A DNA stretch of 64,000 bases from Rosistilla carotiformis (GCF_007753095.1 NZ_CP036348.1:5557411-5621410); one strand, 5' to 3'. Shown: positions 16,747-26,321, numbered from the stretch's first letter. Numbers and translations: made by a program. Notes: generated by a model not told the origin, from the sequence alone.

Positions 16747-17292
16747 TCATACCGAACACGATCCACCACCGGCGTACTGATTCCAAGGCATCTTGCCGAG
16801 CATCGACGCCATGCCACAGGTGCCTGTCGCGCCGGCGAACATCAGTCCGGCACCAACAAAGGCGGACAGGCCGATGAAGTAGGGATGGACAAAGTAGCCC
16901 AACACGGCCCCGAGAAGCACCAGGGAACCGGCGGTCAGTTGCACCTGCTGCATCAACGGCAACGTCTTCTTGCCGTGGACGACCGGCAGCCCCGCTTGGT
17001 TCCAAGCCGTGGTTCCTCCCTCGACGTTGACGATGTTTTCGAAACCGGCGTCGATGAACTTCTGACAGGCTTTCGTCGAACGATTGCCTCCTTGGCAGAT
17101 CACATACAGCGGCTGGTCTCGCGATCCGTTACGGTCTGCAAAAACGGAGCTCGGATCCAATGAGTCGAGTGGCACGTTGCGCGCTCCGGCCGCGTGCACG
17201 CTGCGAAATTCGCTGGGCATCCGCACGTCGATCAATTCGACGTCGCCATTGTTTTGCAATTTCGATAGCTGAGTGACTTCGATCGATTTCAT
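16747..17292 (-). CDS. YgaP-like membrane rhodanese (rhodanese + DUF2892)
   Basis: A 181-residue protein. Residues 1-110 are a rhodanese domain with LIDVRMPSEF and the active-site Cys66 in ICQGGNRS. Residues about 118-170 hold two membrane helices of the DUF2892 type (SLVLLGAVLGYFVHPYFIGL, then the second), ending in MASMLGKMPWN. This is the architecture of E. coli YgaP, a membrane sulfurtransferase whose operon is controlled by an ArsR-family sulfide sensor, YgaV. Here too an ArsR gene lies just upstream, 111 bases away. The start was placed at MKSIEV, five residues inside the longest frame. Confidence 0.9.
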   Translation of the reverse strand: MKSIEVTQLSKLQNNGDVELIDVRMPSEFRSVHAAGARNVPLDSLDPSSVFADRNGSRDQPLYVICQGGNRSTKACQKFIDAGFENIVNVEGGTTAWNQAGLPVVHGKKTLPLMQQVQLTAGSLVLLGAVLGYFVHPYFIGLSAFVGAGLMFAGATGTCGMASMLGKMPWNQYAGGGSCSV

Positions 17293-17330
17293 TTCTAGAT
17301 CTCCCAAAAGGTGGACAATTGGACTATTGT

Positions 17331-17346
17331 TCGTAATGTCGCAAGT
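17331..17346 (-). promoter_or_regulatory. Candidate ArsR half-site upstream of the YgaP-like gene
   Basis: TCGTAATGTCGCAAGT lies 39 bases before the YgaP-like ATG. Its first seven bases, TCGTAAT, equal those of the dyad in front of the arsR gene at 17751. It is therefore a candidate second binding site, judged by eye only. Confidence 0.3.
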
Positions 17347-17402
17347 TGACGATGTGTTTACTTAAATAAGAGACGCGTATCGATTCTCGTTTCTTCCGTT
17401 GG

Positions 17403-17720
<318 letters not shown>

Positions 17721-17751
17721 TTCATCTCCTCACTGGCTACCACTAATATAT

Positions 17752-17763
17752 CGTAATATTGCG
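17752..17763. promoter_or_regulatory. Candidate ArsR operator
   Basis: CGTAATATTGCG is a near-perfect dyad (10 of 12 positions symmetrical) located 32 bases before the arsR start. The AT-rich core and size fit ArsR-family operators, and TCGTAAT recurs before the YgaP-like gene. Confidence 0.4.
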
Positions 17764-17985
17764 ACATGTCAATGAATCATTCTGGTGATTATTGGCTTGC
17801 AAACGCGGGGCTTGAGCTGCCGGGCGGGCCTCACGAGGATGGAGAGCCCCGTTGCCTGCTGATTTAACTTGTTGCAGCCGGGTGCGGAAAGGATGACAAT
17901 CGAGGAGCCTCTGGCGGGTGGTGACGGACGCCACCTGCAGAGTTCACGCCTTCCGTTTTCTCCCTCCTTCAGGAACTATCGATCG

Positions 17986-18612
17986 ATGAATTTGCGAATG
18001 CTGTTGTGTGCTGTTGGCTGTACTCTCTTGATCCTGGCGGGATGTGATTCGAAGATCGCGGGCAAGTCGGCAGACACCGATTCGGCGGCGACCTCGCAGG
18101 AAGCGACGTCGCAGGACGCCGGCGATGAAGCGGCTGCGTCAGACGAAGCTGCCGTCGAATTGACCCTCGCCGATTGGCCGGCGATCGAAAAAGAGATCGC
18201 TGCGGCGGGCAAGCCGGTCGTGGTCGACATCTGGAGCACCGCCTGTGCCCCCTGCATGCAGGAGTTCCACGGTTTGGTCGAACTGCACGATGCACATGGC
18301 GAGAAGATTCGCTGCATCTCGGTCTGCATCGATTACATCGGGATCAAGTCGAAGCCGCCGGAAACCTATAGCGACGCGGTCACTGCGTTTTTGAAATCGC
18401 AGAAGGCGACGACGGCAAATTACCTGTCGACCACCGCCGACAGCGATATCTACGAAACGCTGGAACTCGATTCGATTCCCGCGGTCTTTATCTACGCCGC
18501 CGATGGAAAGCTGACCAAGCGGTTTGTCGATGCGGGGGACGACGCCGGGTTCACTTACGCCAAAGATGTTCGACCTTTTGTCGAAGAAATGTTGGCATCC
18601 GAGTCGCTATAA
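17986..18612 (+). CDS. Thioredoxin-like lipoprotein
   Basis: A 208-residue protein with a lipobox (ILAGC, Cys20), an acidic Ala-rich spacer to about residue 60, then a thioredoxin fold: KPVVVDIWSTACAPCMQEF with redox motif C-A-P-C (about residues 86-89), and cis-Pro segment LDSIPAVFIYAADGKL. It is likely a TlpA/ResA-like thiol-disulfide oxidoreductase tethered to the membrane and facing outward. The start was chosen at the ATG just before the signal sequence. It lies 86 bases before an esterase gene on the same strand. It may also be involved in sulfur redox chemistry, but it is divergent from the sulfur cluster. Confidence 0.87.
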   Translation: MNLRMLLCAVGCTLLILAGCDSKIAGKSADTDSAATSQEATSQDAGDEAAASDEAAVELTLADWPAIEKEIAAAGKPVVVDIWSTACAPCMQEFHGLVELHDAHGEKIRCISVCIDYIGIKSKPPETYSDAVTAFLKSQKATTANYLSTTADSDIYETLELDSIPAVFIYAADGKLTKRFVDAGDDAGFTYAKDVRPFVEEMLASESL

Positions 18613-18698
18613 TCTGCCATTTGCCCACCGGGCGTTCCGACTCGCGGGGCCGATTGGCGTCGGCCCCTCCCCATCTCGTTCCTACAGGTTTTTCCATC

Positions 18699-19592
18699 AT
18701 GACGTACCGCAGCTTTGCTCTCCTTTTGTTCAGCCTTTGCATCGTGGGGACCGCCCGCGGCGATGATTCGCAATACAAGCACGGCCCCGATTCGATGCCT
18801 CGCGAGGGCGTTCCTCAAGGCACGGTAACCCAACACGTCTGGGATAAGAGCAAGGTTTTTGAAGGGACGAAGCGTCGCTACAGCGTCTACGTTCCGGCGC
18901 AATACGACGGCAGCCAGCCAGCGGCGCTGATGGTCTTTCAGGATGGGCACGCCTACGAATCGTTGACGGGCGATTTCCGGGTACCTACGGTTTTCGACAA
19001 CTTGATTCACGACGGATCGATGCCGGTCACGATCGCCGTGATGATCGATCCGGGCACAAAGAAGGAACTGCCCGAGAAGCGTGGTTGGAAACCGACACCA
19101 TCGAATCGCAGCTTTGAATACGACACGCTGTCGGCCGATTATTCGCGGCTGCTGTTGGAAGAGATCCTGCCGGAAGTGAGCAAGCAATACAAGATCACCG
19201 ACAATCCCAAGCTGCGTGCGATCGGCGGCATCAGCTCCGGCGGGATCTGTGCCTTCACCGCGGCGTGGGAGCGTCCCGATGCGTTTGGCAAAGTGCTGAG
19301 CCACGTCGGCAGCTTCGTCAACATTCGCGGCGGTCACAACTGCGAAGCGTTGATTCGCAAGACACCCGTCAAACCGATTCGCGTCTTCCTGCAAGATGGA
19401 TCGGGCGATCTCGATAACGACCACGGCAACTGGCCACTGGCAAACCAAGAGATGGCGAAATCGCTGGCCTACAAAAAGTACGACTACAAATTTGAATACG
19501 GTACCGGCGGACACAACGGAAAACATGGCGGAGCGATCCTGCCCGAATCACTCCGTTGGTTGTGGCGCGACTGGAAACAAGAGACTCCTTAG
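18699..19592 (+). CDS. Secreted esterase (enterochelin esterase/esterase D-like alpha/beta hydrolase)
   Basis: A 297-residue protein with a signal peptide (MTYRSFALLLFSLCIVGTARG). The hydrolase core includes RRYSVYVPAQYDGSQPAALMVFQDGH near residue 55, which is typical of the Fes/esterase D family. The catalytic serine is in GGISSGGICAF (G-x-S-x-G), and a conserved aspartate is in FLQDGSGDLDNDHGNW, with a C-terminal His in GTGGHNGKHGG. Members hydrolyse carbohydrate or siderophore esters; the substrate here is unknown, but planctomycetes use many relatives in polysaccharide breakdown. It is exported. Confidence 0.86.
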   Translation: MTYRSFALLLFSLCIVGTARGDDSQYKHGPDSMPREGVPQGTVTQHVWDKSKVFEGTKRRYSVYVPAQYDGSQPAALMVFQDGHAYESLTGDFRVPTVFDNLIHDGSMPVTIAVMIDPGTKKELPEKRGWKPTPSNRSFEYDTLSADYSRLLLEEILPEVSKQYKITDNPKLRAIGGISSGGICAFTAAWERPDAFGKVLSHVGSFVNIRGGHNCEALIRKTPVKPIRVFLQDGSGDLDNDHGNWPLANQEMAKSLAYKKYDYKFEYGTGGHNGKHGGAILPESLRWLWRDWKQETP

Positions 19593-19616
19593 TCGCAGTA
19601 CTGCCGAGTTCGATGT

Positions 19617-20816
19617 TTAGGGATCGCGGCGGAGGTCGTAGGAGACCTCGGCCATCTGCCGCGAAAAGTGCTGACGCCATCGCTCCGCATCGTATTGGTA
19701 ATCGGCGTCCGGGGCGAGCGTCATCAGCGCCGACAGCACCGGCGGATTGCGAACCTTCTGTTCGACAATCTTTTCTTTCCCGCCCCCAAACGAAAAACCA
19801 CCGCCCCCGCCACCGCTGCGGTCGAAGCTGGAGTTCATGCTCGGCCCGCCTCCGGTCTTTGATTTGTGCGTGGTCACCAAGGCGTCGGTCAGCGGCAGGA
19901 TCGATCGCGGGTCCTTCATCGCCATCAGGGCGTTGGCAGCGATGCGAACCTTTTTGTTGTCGTTGTCGCGCAGCATTGCAACGTAGGTGTTCACCGCTCG
20001 CGTCTTGGCAAACTGTTCCAGCCGATCGAGACAGGCTTCGCGGATCGCCGGTTCGGGATCGAACAAACTTGCCATGATCAGCGCATCGGCCGCTTCGGCG
20101 GTCTCCCATTTCGAGAGCAGCTTGACCCACAGCATGCGAACTTGGTCGGGATCCTCGCGTTGAACCAACAGGCTGCCGATCGCCGCCGATGCGATGGGAT
20201 CTTCGATCGCAGCGAGCTCGGTCAGCGATTCGTCTCCCGATTTGCCCCCTTTGAGCACGCGGCCGCGAAGCCGCTTGATCGTTTGAATCCATTGCTTCTG
20301 CTGAATTTCTAGCTCCTCTTCGGCTTCGGTCATCGCCACATCCGCGGGCACTTTCCATTTGCCCTGATGGTGCACCAGTCCTTGGGAGCGTTGCAATTCA
20401 TCGTGCAAGACCCACTTACCGTTGACCGACGTGTACCCCAACGAGGCCCGCGCGGTGGCGTGTTGCGGGTCCAGGCGAATCACGTGCCGGACCTGCCGAT
20501 CGTACTGCGGCAGCAGGGAATTCGCTTTGCACCATCGCGCCAGTTCCCAGTGCGCGTCCGCTTTGTCCGCCGCGGCGACGCGTTGGGCCTGGTATTGGGC
20601 GATTAGATCATCCTCGCGGTCGATCCGGGCGACCTCACCTTGGGTCATGGAAACTTGAATCCCGTTGCCGATATCGACGACGATCACCTTCTGTTTTCCG
20701 ATTTCGAGCGGTTTGACGGTTCCCGAGAGGCTGCCACCGCCCCGGAGATAAACGACGTCGGCCGGGCAGACCTCGGCAAAACCGGAAGCCATTAAAAGGA
20801 TGAGCCATCGATGCAT
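19617..20816 (-). CDS. Secreted HEAT-repeat protein
   Basis: A 399-residue protein with a signal peptide (about 1-18), a small beta domain (VVYLRGGGSLSGTVKPLEIG, residues about 20-60), a TPR-like stretch (about 70-125) and HEAT-like repeats (about 190-320, e.g. AADALIMASLFDPEPAIREACLDRL). A glycine-rich stretch (SGGGGGGFSFGGG) separates these from a short C-terminal tail. HEAT proteins of this kind are abundant in planctomycetes; they are probably scaffolds, with no known reaction. The ATG at 20816, before the signal peptide, was preferred over one ten codons upstream. Confidence 0.8.
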   Translation of the reverse strand: MHRWLILLMASGFAEVCPADVVYLRGGGSLSGTVKPLEIGKQKVIVVDIGNGIQVSMTQGEVARIDREDDLIAQYQAQRVAAADKADAHWELARWCKANSLLPQYDRQVRHVIRLDPQHATARASLGYTSVNGKWVLHDELQRSQGLVHHQGKWKVPADVAMTEAEEELEIQQKQWIQTIKRLRGRVLKGGKSGDESLTELAAIEDPIASAAIGSLLVQREDPDQVRMLWVKLLSKWETAEAADALIMASLFDPEPAIREACLDRLEQFAKTRAVNTYVAMLRDNDNKKVRIAANALMAMKDPRSILPLTDALVTTHKSKTGGGPSMNSSFDRSGGGGGGFSFGGGKEKIVEQKVRNPPVLSALMTLAPDADYQYDAERWRQHFSRQMAEVSYDLRRDP

Positions 20817-21333
20817 GGGGTGCTCCGTGGGGCGAAAACGCCGCAACCCGCAATTCCGCGGAGGCGACCTACTTAAATCGCGAACGCCCCCTTATGATTA
20901 AGGCGATCGCGATCAACCGACGATATAGTTTAAGCCTAACGCACCGGCGGGCTTCCATAAAATGGAAATCCGTTGCTTTCTGCCAGCAGCTGACGATTAA
21001 CCGTTTTGTGTGGCGCAACGCGCAGGACGGGTTCGATTTGATTTTTGCCAGTGCGTTGAAGGCAGCCCGCAAAGGGCTATAGCTTTATCAGCGTTTTTGA
21101 CACCCCAACGAACTGCCGACGGCGAGCTGCGAAGCTCAAGAAAAGCAACTATTGGCGGTTCGCGAGAGGGTTCGTCCGCGGAGCGAAGGCGATTGAATTC
21201 AGCCGATTCATCGACTTCGACAGCGATTTGCCGCTGAAAGCCCTTGACGGGGCGATCCGAAGATGGATACTAAGCGATCAAAATTCACCTTTTAACTCAT
21301 TGCTATTGCGCTCGGCTCGCGGAAATATAACGA
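20817..21333. other. Long divergent intergenic region upstream of the str operon
   Basis: About 520 bases without a recognised gene. It must contain the promoter of the ribosomal genes; one candidate is listed separately. No autoregulatory RNA structure was recognised by eye. Confidence 0.5.
21244..21271 (+). promoter_or_regulatory. Candidate sigma-70-type promoter for rpsL
   Basis: TTGACG (21244-21249), a 16-base spacer and GATACT (21266-21271) lie about 60 bases before the rpsL ATG. The match to TTGACA/TATAAT is moderate (5 of 6 and 4 of 6). Confidence 0.35.
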
Positions 21334-21702
21334 ATGCCAACGATCAACCAATTAGTACGAAAGCGTCGCAAGCTGTCGAAGAAAGTCAGCAAGGCTCCCG
21401 TTTTGGAAAAATGTCCACAACGCCAGGGCGTTTGCTTGCAAGTGCGCACGATGACGCCTAAGAAGCCAAACTCGGCTCTTCGTAAGATCACCCGTGTTCG
21501 CTTGAGCAATGGCAAAGAAGTCACCGTTTACATTCCCGGCGAAGGCCACAACCTGCAAGAGCACTCGATCGTGCTGGTTCGCGGCGGCCGCGTTCGCGAT
21601 CTCCCGGGTGTTCGCTACCAAGTTGTTCGCGGTGCTCGCGATACTTTGGGCGTGGACGGACGAAAGCAAGCTCGCAGCCGTTATGGTGCGAAGAAGAGCT
21701 AG
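21334..21702 (+). CDS. rpsL: 30S ribosomal protein S12
   Basis: A 122-residue protein, normal length for S12, with the signature [21 protein letters not shown] and the loop [19 protein letters not shown]12 lies at the decoding centre of the small subunit. Lys43 and Lys44 are present, but residue 88, Lys in most bacteria (RVKDLPG), is Arg here (codon CGC at 21595-21597). K88R is a classic streptomycin-resistance change in Mycobacterium tuberculosis. First gene of a str-type operon with rpsG, 109 bases downstream. Confidence 0.97.
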   Translation: MPTINQLVRKRRKLSKKVSKAPVLEKCPQRQGVCLQVRTMTPKKPNSALRKITRVRLSNGKEVTVYIPGEGHNLQEHSIVLVRGGRVRDLPGVRYQVVRGARDTLGVDGRKQARSRYGAKKS

Positions 21703-21811
21703 TTTTGCGAAAACGAACCCGTTGCCCGCCGCTTCGATTAGCCGCGGGCAGCCATTCGTTTGTGCCTAAATTTTTATACCGCAGTTCACCGAATCCAGTT
21801 TAGAGACCTCC

Positions 21812-22282
21812 ATGGGACGTATTACCGCCAGCCGTTCGCAGTTAAAGCCTGACCCCCGGTTCAACTCGGTGCTTGTCAGCAAGTTCGTCAACAACCTGAT
21901 GCATGACGGCAAGAAGACTGTCGCTTTGAACGTGTTCTACGACTCGCTTGAAGAAATCAAGCGACGCAAGGCGGATCTGGAACCCTTCGAGGTTTTTGAG
22001 CAAGCGATCGAAAACGTCAAGCCACACATCGAAGTTCGCAGCAAGCGGGTCGGTGGTGCGTCGTACCAAGTGCCTATGCAGGTCAATCGCTCGCGTCAGC
22101 AAGCATTGGCGTTCCGTTGGATCTTGGCCGCGATTCGCGACAAGAAGGGTCGTCCAACCCACATGAAATTGGCCGACGAATTCTTGGCGGCATACAACAA
22201 AGAAGGCACGGCCTACACCAAGCGTGAAAACACGCACCGCATGGCTGACGCGAACAAGGCGTTCGCTCACTTTGCTTGGTAG
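21812..22282 (+). CDS. rpsG: 30S ribosomal protein S7
   Basis: A 156-residue protein of normal length for S7, which nucleates assembly of the 30S head by binding 16S rRNA. Visible signatures are [18 protein letters not shown] at the N-terminus, [21 protein letters not shown] in the middle, and the C-terminal [18 protein letters not shown]. It follows rpsL in the same orientation and is followed by a strong hairpin terminator before fusA. In E. coli S7 represses its own operon; an equivalent site was not recognised here. Confidence 0.97.
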   Translation: MGRITASRSQLKPDPRFNSVLVSKFVNNLMHDGKKTVALNVFYDSLEEIKRRKADLEPFEVFEQAIENVKPHIEVRSKRVGGASYQVPMQVNRSRQQALAFRWILAAIRDKKGRPTHMKLADEFLAAYNKEGTAYTKRENTHRMADANKAFAHFAW

Positions 22283-22307
22283 TATTGCCATCGCAACCCT
22301 TTTCGAT

Positions 22308-22342
22308 AAAGCCGCACGCCTTCGTTGGTCTGCGGCTTTTTT
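22308..22342 (+). terminator. Rho-independent terminator between rpsG and fusA
   Basis: AAAGCCGCA (22308-22316) and TGCGGCTTT (22331-22339) form a perfect 9-bp stem with a 14-base loop, and the T-run continues to 22342. It ends 45 bases before the fusA start, so fusA may be partly uncoupled from rpsL-rpsG or rely on readthrough. Confidence 0.8.
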
Positions 22343-22387
22343 CGTGTGAACCACTCCCCCCCCCAAACACCCTGATCAGATCTCGTC

Positions 22388-24478
22388 ATGTCTAAGCTTG
22401 CACAAATTCGCAATATCGGGATCATCGCCCACATCGATGCTGGCAAGACGACCGTGACGGAACGGATGTTGTACGTCAGCGGGATGAAGCATCGTGTCGG
22501 CCGCGTCGATTCGGGGACCACCGACACCGACGACGACGCCGAAGAACAAGAGCGTGGCATCACGATCTATTCGGCTTGCGTCAAGTTGAAGTGGGGTAAT
22601 TACGACGTCAACCTGCTGGACACTCCCGGCCACGTCGACTTCACCGCCGAAGTTGAACGCTGCCTGCGTGTGCTCGATGGTGCGGTGGTCGTGTTCAGCG
22701 CACGCGAAGGGGTCGAAGCTCAAAGCGAAACCGTCTGGCGTCAAGCGAACAAATACGGCGTCCCACGCGTTGTTTTCATCAACAAGCTCGATCGCGAGGG
22801 AGCCGACTTCTACGCCGTCCTCGATGACATCGGTCCTCGCCTCGACGCGACGCCCGTCGCCATTCAGATCCCTGTGGGCATCGGCCCGGCCCACACCAAC
22901 AATCCTTTTCGCGGCATGATCGACCTGATCGAACGCAAGTTCCTGCAGTTTGATCCGCAATCCGAAGGCAAGCAGGTTCAGATCCAAGAGATCCCCGAAG
23001 AGATGGTCGACGATGTCGAAGTCTATCGCGAACAACTGCTCGAGACCTTGTACGGGTTCAGCAGCGATCTGATGGAACGGGCGATGAACGAGCAAGAGAT
23101 CACCACCGACATGATCCGCGCGGCGATCCGAGAATCGTGCATTCGTGGCGAGATCCAGCCGGTGATGTGCGGTTCGGCGTTGCACGGGATCGGCGTGCAG
23201 CCGGTTCTCGACGCTGTCGGACATTACCTGCCGAGCCCGCTGGACCGGCCCCCCGTAACGGGCATCGATCCCAAAAAGCCCGACGTGATCATTTCACGGA
23301 AGCCTGATTTGTCGGAACCGATGTGCGGCCTAGTGTTCAAGATCCTGCCAGCAAAAACAGGAGACAACTACTGGATTCGCCTGTACAGCGGAACACTCAA
23401 ACAGAACTCGCGGGGCTACGTTCCCAACCGCGACAAGAAAGAAAACATCGCTCAATTGTGGCAGCTGCATGCTTCCAAAAAAGAGCGTGACGGACAGATT
23501 GAATCGGTCGGTGCCGGAGATATCGTCTGCATGATCGGTCCACGTTTTGCCATCACCGGCGATACGATCTGCGACACCCGTGAGATCATCGAACTGCCAA
23601 GCATCACCTTTGCAAACACGGTGATCTCGATGGCGATCGAGCCAGAGAACACCGCCGAAAAGAAGAAGTTAAGCGAGACGTTGGAGATGTTTAAGCGTCA
23701 GGATCCAACGTTCGACGCCAAAGAAAACGAAGAGACCGGCCAGACGTTGATTAGCGGGATGGGCGAATTGCACCTGGAGGTCATCCAGCACCGACTGACC
23801 CGCGACTTTGGCCTGAAGGTCAAATTCTACAAGCCGCGCGTGAATTACCGCGAGACGATCGGTGGCAAGGCGGAAGTCGTGGGCGTTTGCAATCGTCAGA
23901 TCGGCGCCAACCAGATGTTTGCCCGCGTGAAGATCAACGTCGAACCGTTGGACGATCCTTCGGCAACGGCGATCGTTCTGGACAATTGCCCACCCGATGG
24001 CGGGCTACCCGATGAGTTCCGGCCGATCGTAATCGATGAATTGAAACACCGCTTGGAAGGGGGCGGACACATCGCCGGCTTCCCGCTCAGCGGAGTGCGG
24101 GTTCGCGTTCTGGGCGCCGAGGCGGCCGAAGAGGGAAGCGATGATGTCGCCTTCCGAATCGCCGCGAGCGACGCTTTCGAACAGGGACTCAAACAAGCGG
24201 GCCCCGTACTGCTGGAGCCGTTGATGCGACTCGAGATCACCACGCCCGACGATTACATGGGCGACATTGTTGGCGACCTGCAACAGCGTCGCGCGATCAT
24301 CGCCAAGACCGAATCGCGAGGCATGATGACGACGATTATCGCACACGCACCGCTGAAGGAATTGTTCGGATATTCGTCAGCGATCCGTAGCCTCAGCCAA
24401 GGCCGCGCCGGTGCCAGCATGGAACCTTACGGCTACCACGCCGCCCCCGCTGAAGACGCAGCCAACTTCAGCTTCTAA
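22388..24478 (+). CDS. fusA: Elongation factor G (EF-G2-like)
   Basis: A 696-residue translational GTPase with G1 AHIDAGKT, switch region EEQERGITI, G3 DTPGH and G4 NKLD, followed by domains II-V (GELHLEVIQHRLTRDFGL in domain III, EPLMRLEITTP and GDIVGDLQQRRA in domain V). EF-G drives translocation and, with RRF, ribosome recycling. Some features (RVDSGTTDTDDDAEEQERG, VERCLRVLDGAVVVF, GVEAQSETVW) recall the mitochondrial/spirochaete-planctomycete EF-G2 branch rather than canonical EF-G, from memory of those sequences. It sits in the str operon after rpsG, but no tuf gene follows; the next gene is on the opposite strand. Confidence 0.95.
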   Translation: MSKLAQIRNIGIIAHIDAGKTTVTERMLYVSGMKHRVGRVDSGTTDTDDDAEEQERGITIYSACVKLKWGNYDVNLLDTPGHVDFTAEVERCLRVLDGAVVVFSAREGVEAQSETVWRQANKYGVPRVVFINKLDREGADFYAVLDDIGPRLDATPVAIQIPVGIGPAHTNNPFRGMIDLIERKFLQFDPQSEGKQVQIQEIPEEMVDDVEVYREQLLETLYGFSSDLMERAMNEQEITTDMIRAAIRESCIRGEIQPVMCGSALHGIGVQPVLDAVGHYLPSPLDRPPVTGIDPKKPDVIISRKPDLSEPMCGLVFKILPAKTGDNYWIRLYSGTLKQNSRGYVPNRDKKENIAQLWQLHASKKERDGQIESVGAGDIVCMIGPRFAITGDTICDTREIIELPSITFANTVISMAIEPENTAEKKKLSETLEMFKRQDPTFDAKENEETGQTLISGMGELHLEVIQHRLTRDFGLKVKFYKPRVNYRETIGGKAEVVGVCNRQIGANQMFARVKINVEPLDDPSATAIVLDNCPPDGGLPDEFRPIVIDELKHRLEGGGHIAGFPLSGVRVRVLGAEAAEEGSDDVAFRIAASDAFEQGLKQAGPVLLEPLMRLEITTPDDYMGDIVGDLQQRRAIIAKTESRGMMTTIIAHAPLKELFGYSSAIRSLSQGRAGASMEPYGYHAAPAEDAANFSF

Positions 24479-24568
24479 GACGAAACGCGTTTGCAATCTA
24501 GTGAAACGCATCTCCGAGACCCGCGGGGCGATGCCCCGCGGTGAACCTGACGCCCGAGCGATCGGCGT

Positions 24569-26062
24569 TTAGAGTGGTCGGACGACCGAGATGTTGCGCC
24601 AGTAATCGTACAGCGTTTCAACCGACAGGACGCCGCCGCCCAATCCGCTCTTGTGAACCCCACCGTAGGGCACGCCATGCGCGAAGACGTTGTGGGCGTT
24701 GATCCAGCTGTTCGCCGCGCTTAGTTCTTCGGCGACGCGGGCGGCGCGACTCATGTCATTGGTCCACACGCTGTTCGCCAAACCGTATTGCGTGTAGTTC
24801 GCCATCTCGATCGCTTCCTCTTCCGATCCAAACTTCGACAGGTAGGCGACCGGGCCAAAGATCTCCTCTTGAGCGGCGATGTTGTCCAGGGAACCGGCCA
24901 TCAACGCCGGCTTCACGAAGTGGCCGGAATAACCTTCGACCTCGGCAGCGCCACCGGGAAGAATGCACTGGGCACCTTCGGCTTCCCCTTTGGTCAGGTA
25001 GCCGAGCACGCGTTCGCGTTGCTTGGCACTAACCACGGGGCCCATCTGGCTGCCGCCATCCAATTGGTAACCGATCTTCACCTTCTGCAATCGATCGACG
25101 CACGCGTCGACAAATTGATCGTAGATGTCGCGATGGACGATCCAACGGGTCGCGTCGCAGCAGACCTGGCCGGCATGGAAGGTGATCGCGCCGACCAGCT
25201 TATCGGCCGTTTGAGCGACGTCGACGTCGTCGAACAAAACCGCAGCCCCTTTGCCGCCAAGTTCCAGTTTCACGGGGACCAAGTTACGACCGCAAGCTTC
25301 GCCAACCATCCGGCCGACTTCGGGCGAACCGGTAAAACTCATCCGTTCGATTTTAGTGCTTTGCGTCAACGCCGCACCGGCGACTGGCCCGGTTCCCGTA
25401 ATCACATTGATCACGCCGTCGGGAATGCCCGCTTCTTTGGCCAGCTGCGCCAGATAGATCGCCGACAGCGGAGTATCTTCCGCCGGTTTGATCACGACCG
25501 TGTTTCCCGCAGCCAGTGCCGGAGCGATTCCCCAGCCAATCAACAGGAAGGGGAAGTTCCACGGGAAGATGAAAGCACACACACCCCAAGGCTGACGCAT
25601 CGTCCAGGCTTCGTGTCGCGCGACGGCCAGCGTGTTTCGGCGTTGGGTGTGAAGGGCGAGATCGGCAAAATAGCGGATCGTGTCGACGAAGTTCTGGACG
25701 TCGCCTTGGGCCTGGGCTTCGATCTTTCCGGCATCCAGCGATTCAATCTGTGCGATCACGTTCTTTTTCGCTTCGACCGCGTCGGCCAATCGATGCAGCA
25801 ACGCACTCCGTTCGTTCTGCTGCAGCCGCGCCCAAGCGGCCTTTTTAAAGGCGTCCCGAGCGACGTCGATCGCGCGGTCGACGTCGTCTGCCTGCATCGC
25901 GTAGACGTCGGCTAGCGGCGCGCCCGACCCGGGGTCCGAAGTGGTGAACGTTTCCCCGTTGGAAGACTTGACGTCTTGTCCGCCGACGAAGCCGCACTTG
26001 GTCGTGCCGTCGAGAAACTGCTGAACTTCAGCAAGAAGATTGGGGGAAACAACCGCTGACAT
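24569..26062 (-). CDS. Aldehyde dehydrogenase (betaine-aldehyde/ALDH family)
   Basis: A 497-residue NAD(P)-dependent aldehyde dehydrogenase of standard length. The oxyanion Asn lies in FIFPWNFPF, the cofactor-binding motif in FTGSPEVGRM, the catalytic Glu in KLELGGKG (about residue 267) and the nucleophile in HAGQVCCDATRW (first Cys near residue 301). It oxidises an aldehyde to the acid in the cytosol; the sequence does not settle the substrate, though similarity to betaine- and retinal-type ALDHs is apparent. The ATG at 26062 was chosen over an upstream alternative with no homology. It is monocistronic as far as seen. Confidence 0.93.
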   Translation of the reverse strand: MSAVVSPNLLAEVQQFLDGTTKCGFVGGQDVKSSNGETFTTSDPGSGAPLADVYAMQADDVDRAIDVARDAFKKAAWARLQQNERSALLHRLADAVEAKKNVIAQIESLDAGKIEAQAQGDVQNFVDTIRYFADLALHTQRRNTLAVARHEAWTMRQPWGVCAFIFPWNFPFLLIGWGIAPALAAGNTVVIKPAEDTPLSAIYLAQLAKEAGIPDGVINVITGTGPVAGAALTQSTKIERMSFTGSPEVGRMVGEACGRNLVPVKLELGGKGAAVLFDDVDVAQTADKLVGAITFHAGQVCCDATRWIVHRDIYDQFVDACVDRLQKVKIGYQLDGGSQMGPVVSAKQRERVLGYLTKGEAEGAQCILPGGAAEVEGYSGHFVKPALMAGSLDNIAAQEEIFGPVAYLSKFGSEEEAIEMANYTQYGLANSVWTNDMSRAARVAEELSAANSWINAHNVFAHGVPYGGVHKSGLGGGVLSVETLYDYWRNISVVRPL

Positions 26063-26321
26063 AGGGACCACTCCTGGAACGTGATGACGCGAACCAGAAC
26101 GTCCGCGTAAAAAGAAACGACAATCCGTATTAAACCGCATCTGGTAGCGCCATTCAACGTCCGCCCTGTTGGGGAAGCGTGCAAACCAGGCCCGAACCGG
26201 CTGGCGTCGCCCAGATCCCAGTCGACCGGGACATCCAACGATTCGGGAACGCGCCCCCGGTGCGTCGATTCTGCCGTCTCAGGATCCATCGCGTAAGCAT
26301 CGCCGTCAACGTGGGTGATGG

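Noticed and set aside
18555-19526. 323-codon minus-strand frame antisense to the esterase
   Set aside because: Shadow frame; the esterase has signal peptide and catalytic motifs on the plus strand.
24788-25915. 375-codon plus-strand frame antisense to aldehyde dehydrogenase
   Set aside because: Shadow of a clearly conserved enzyme; no recognisable family.
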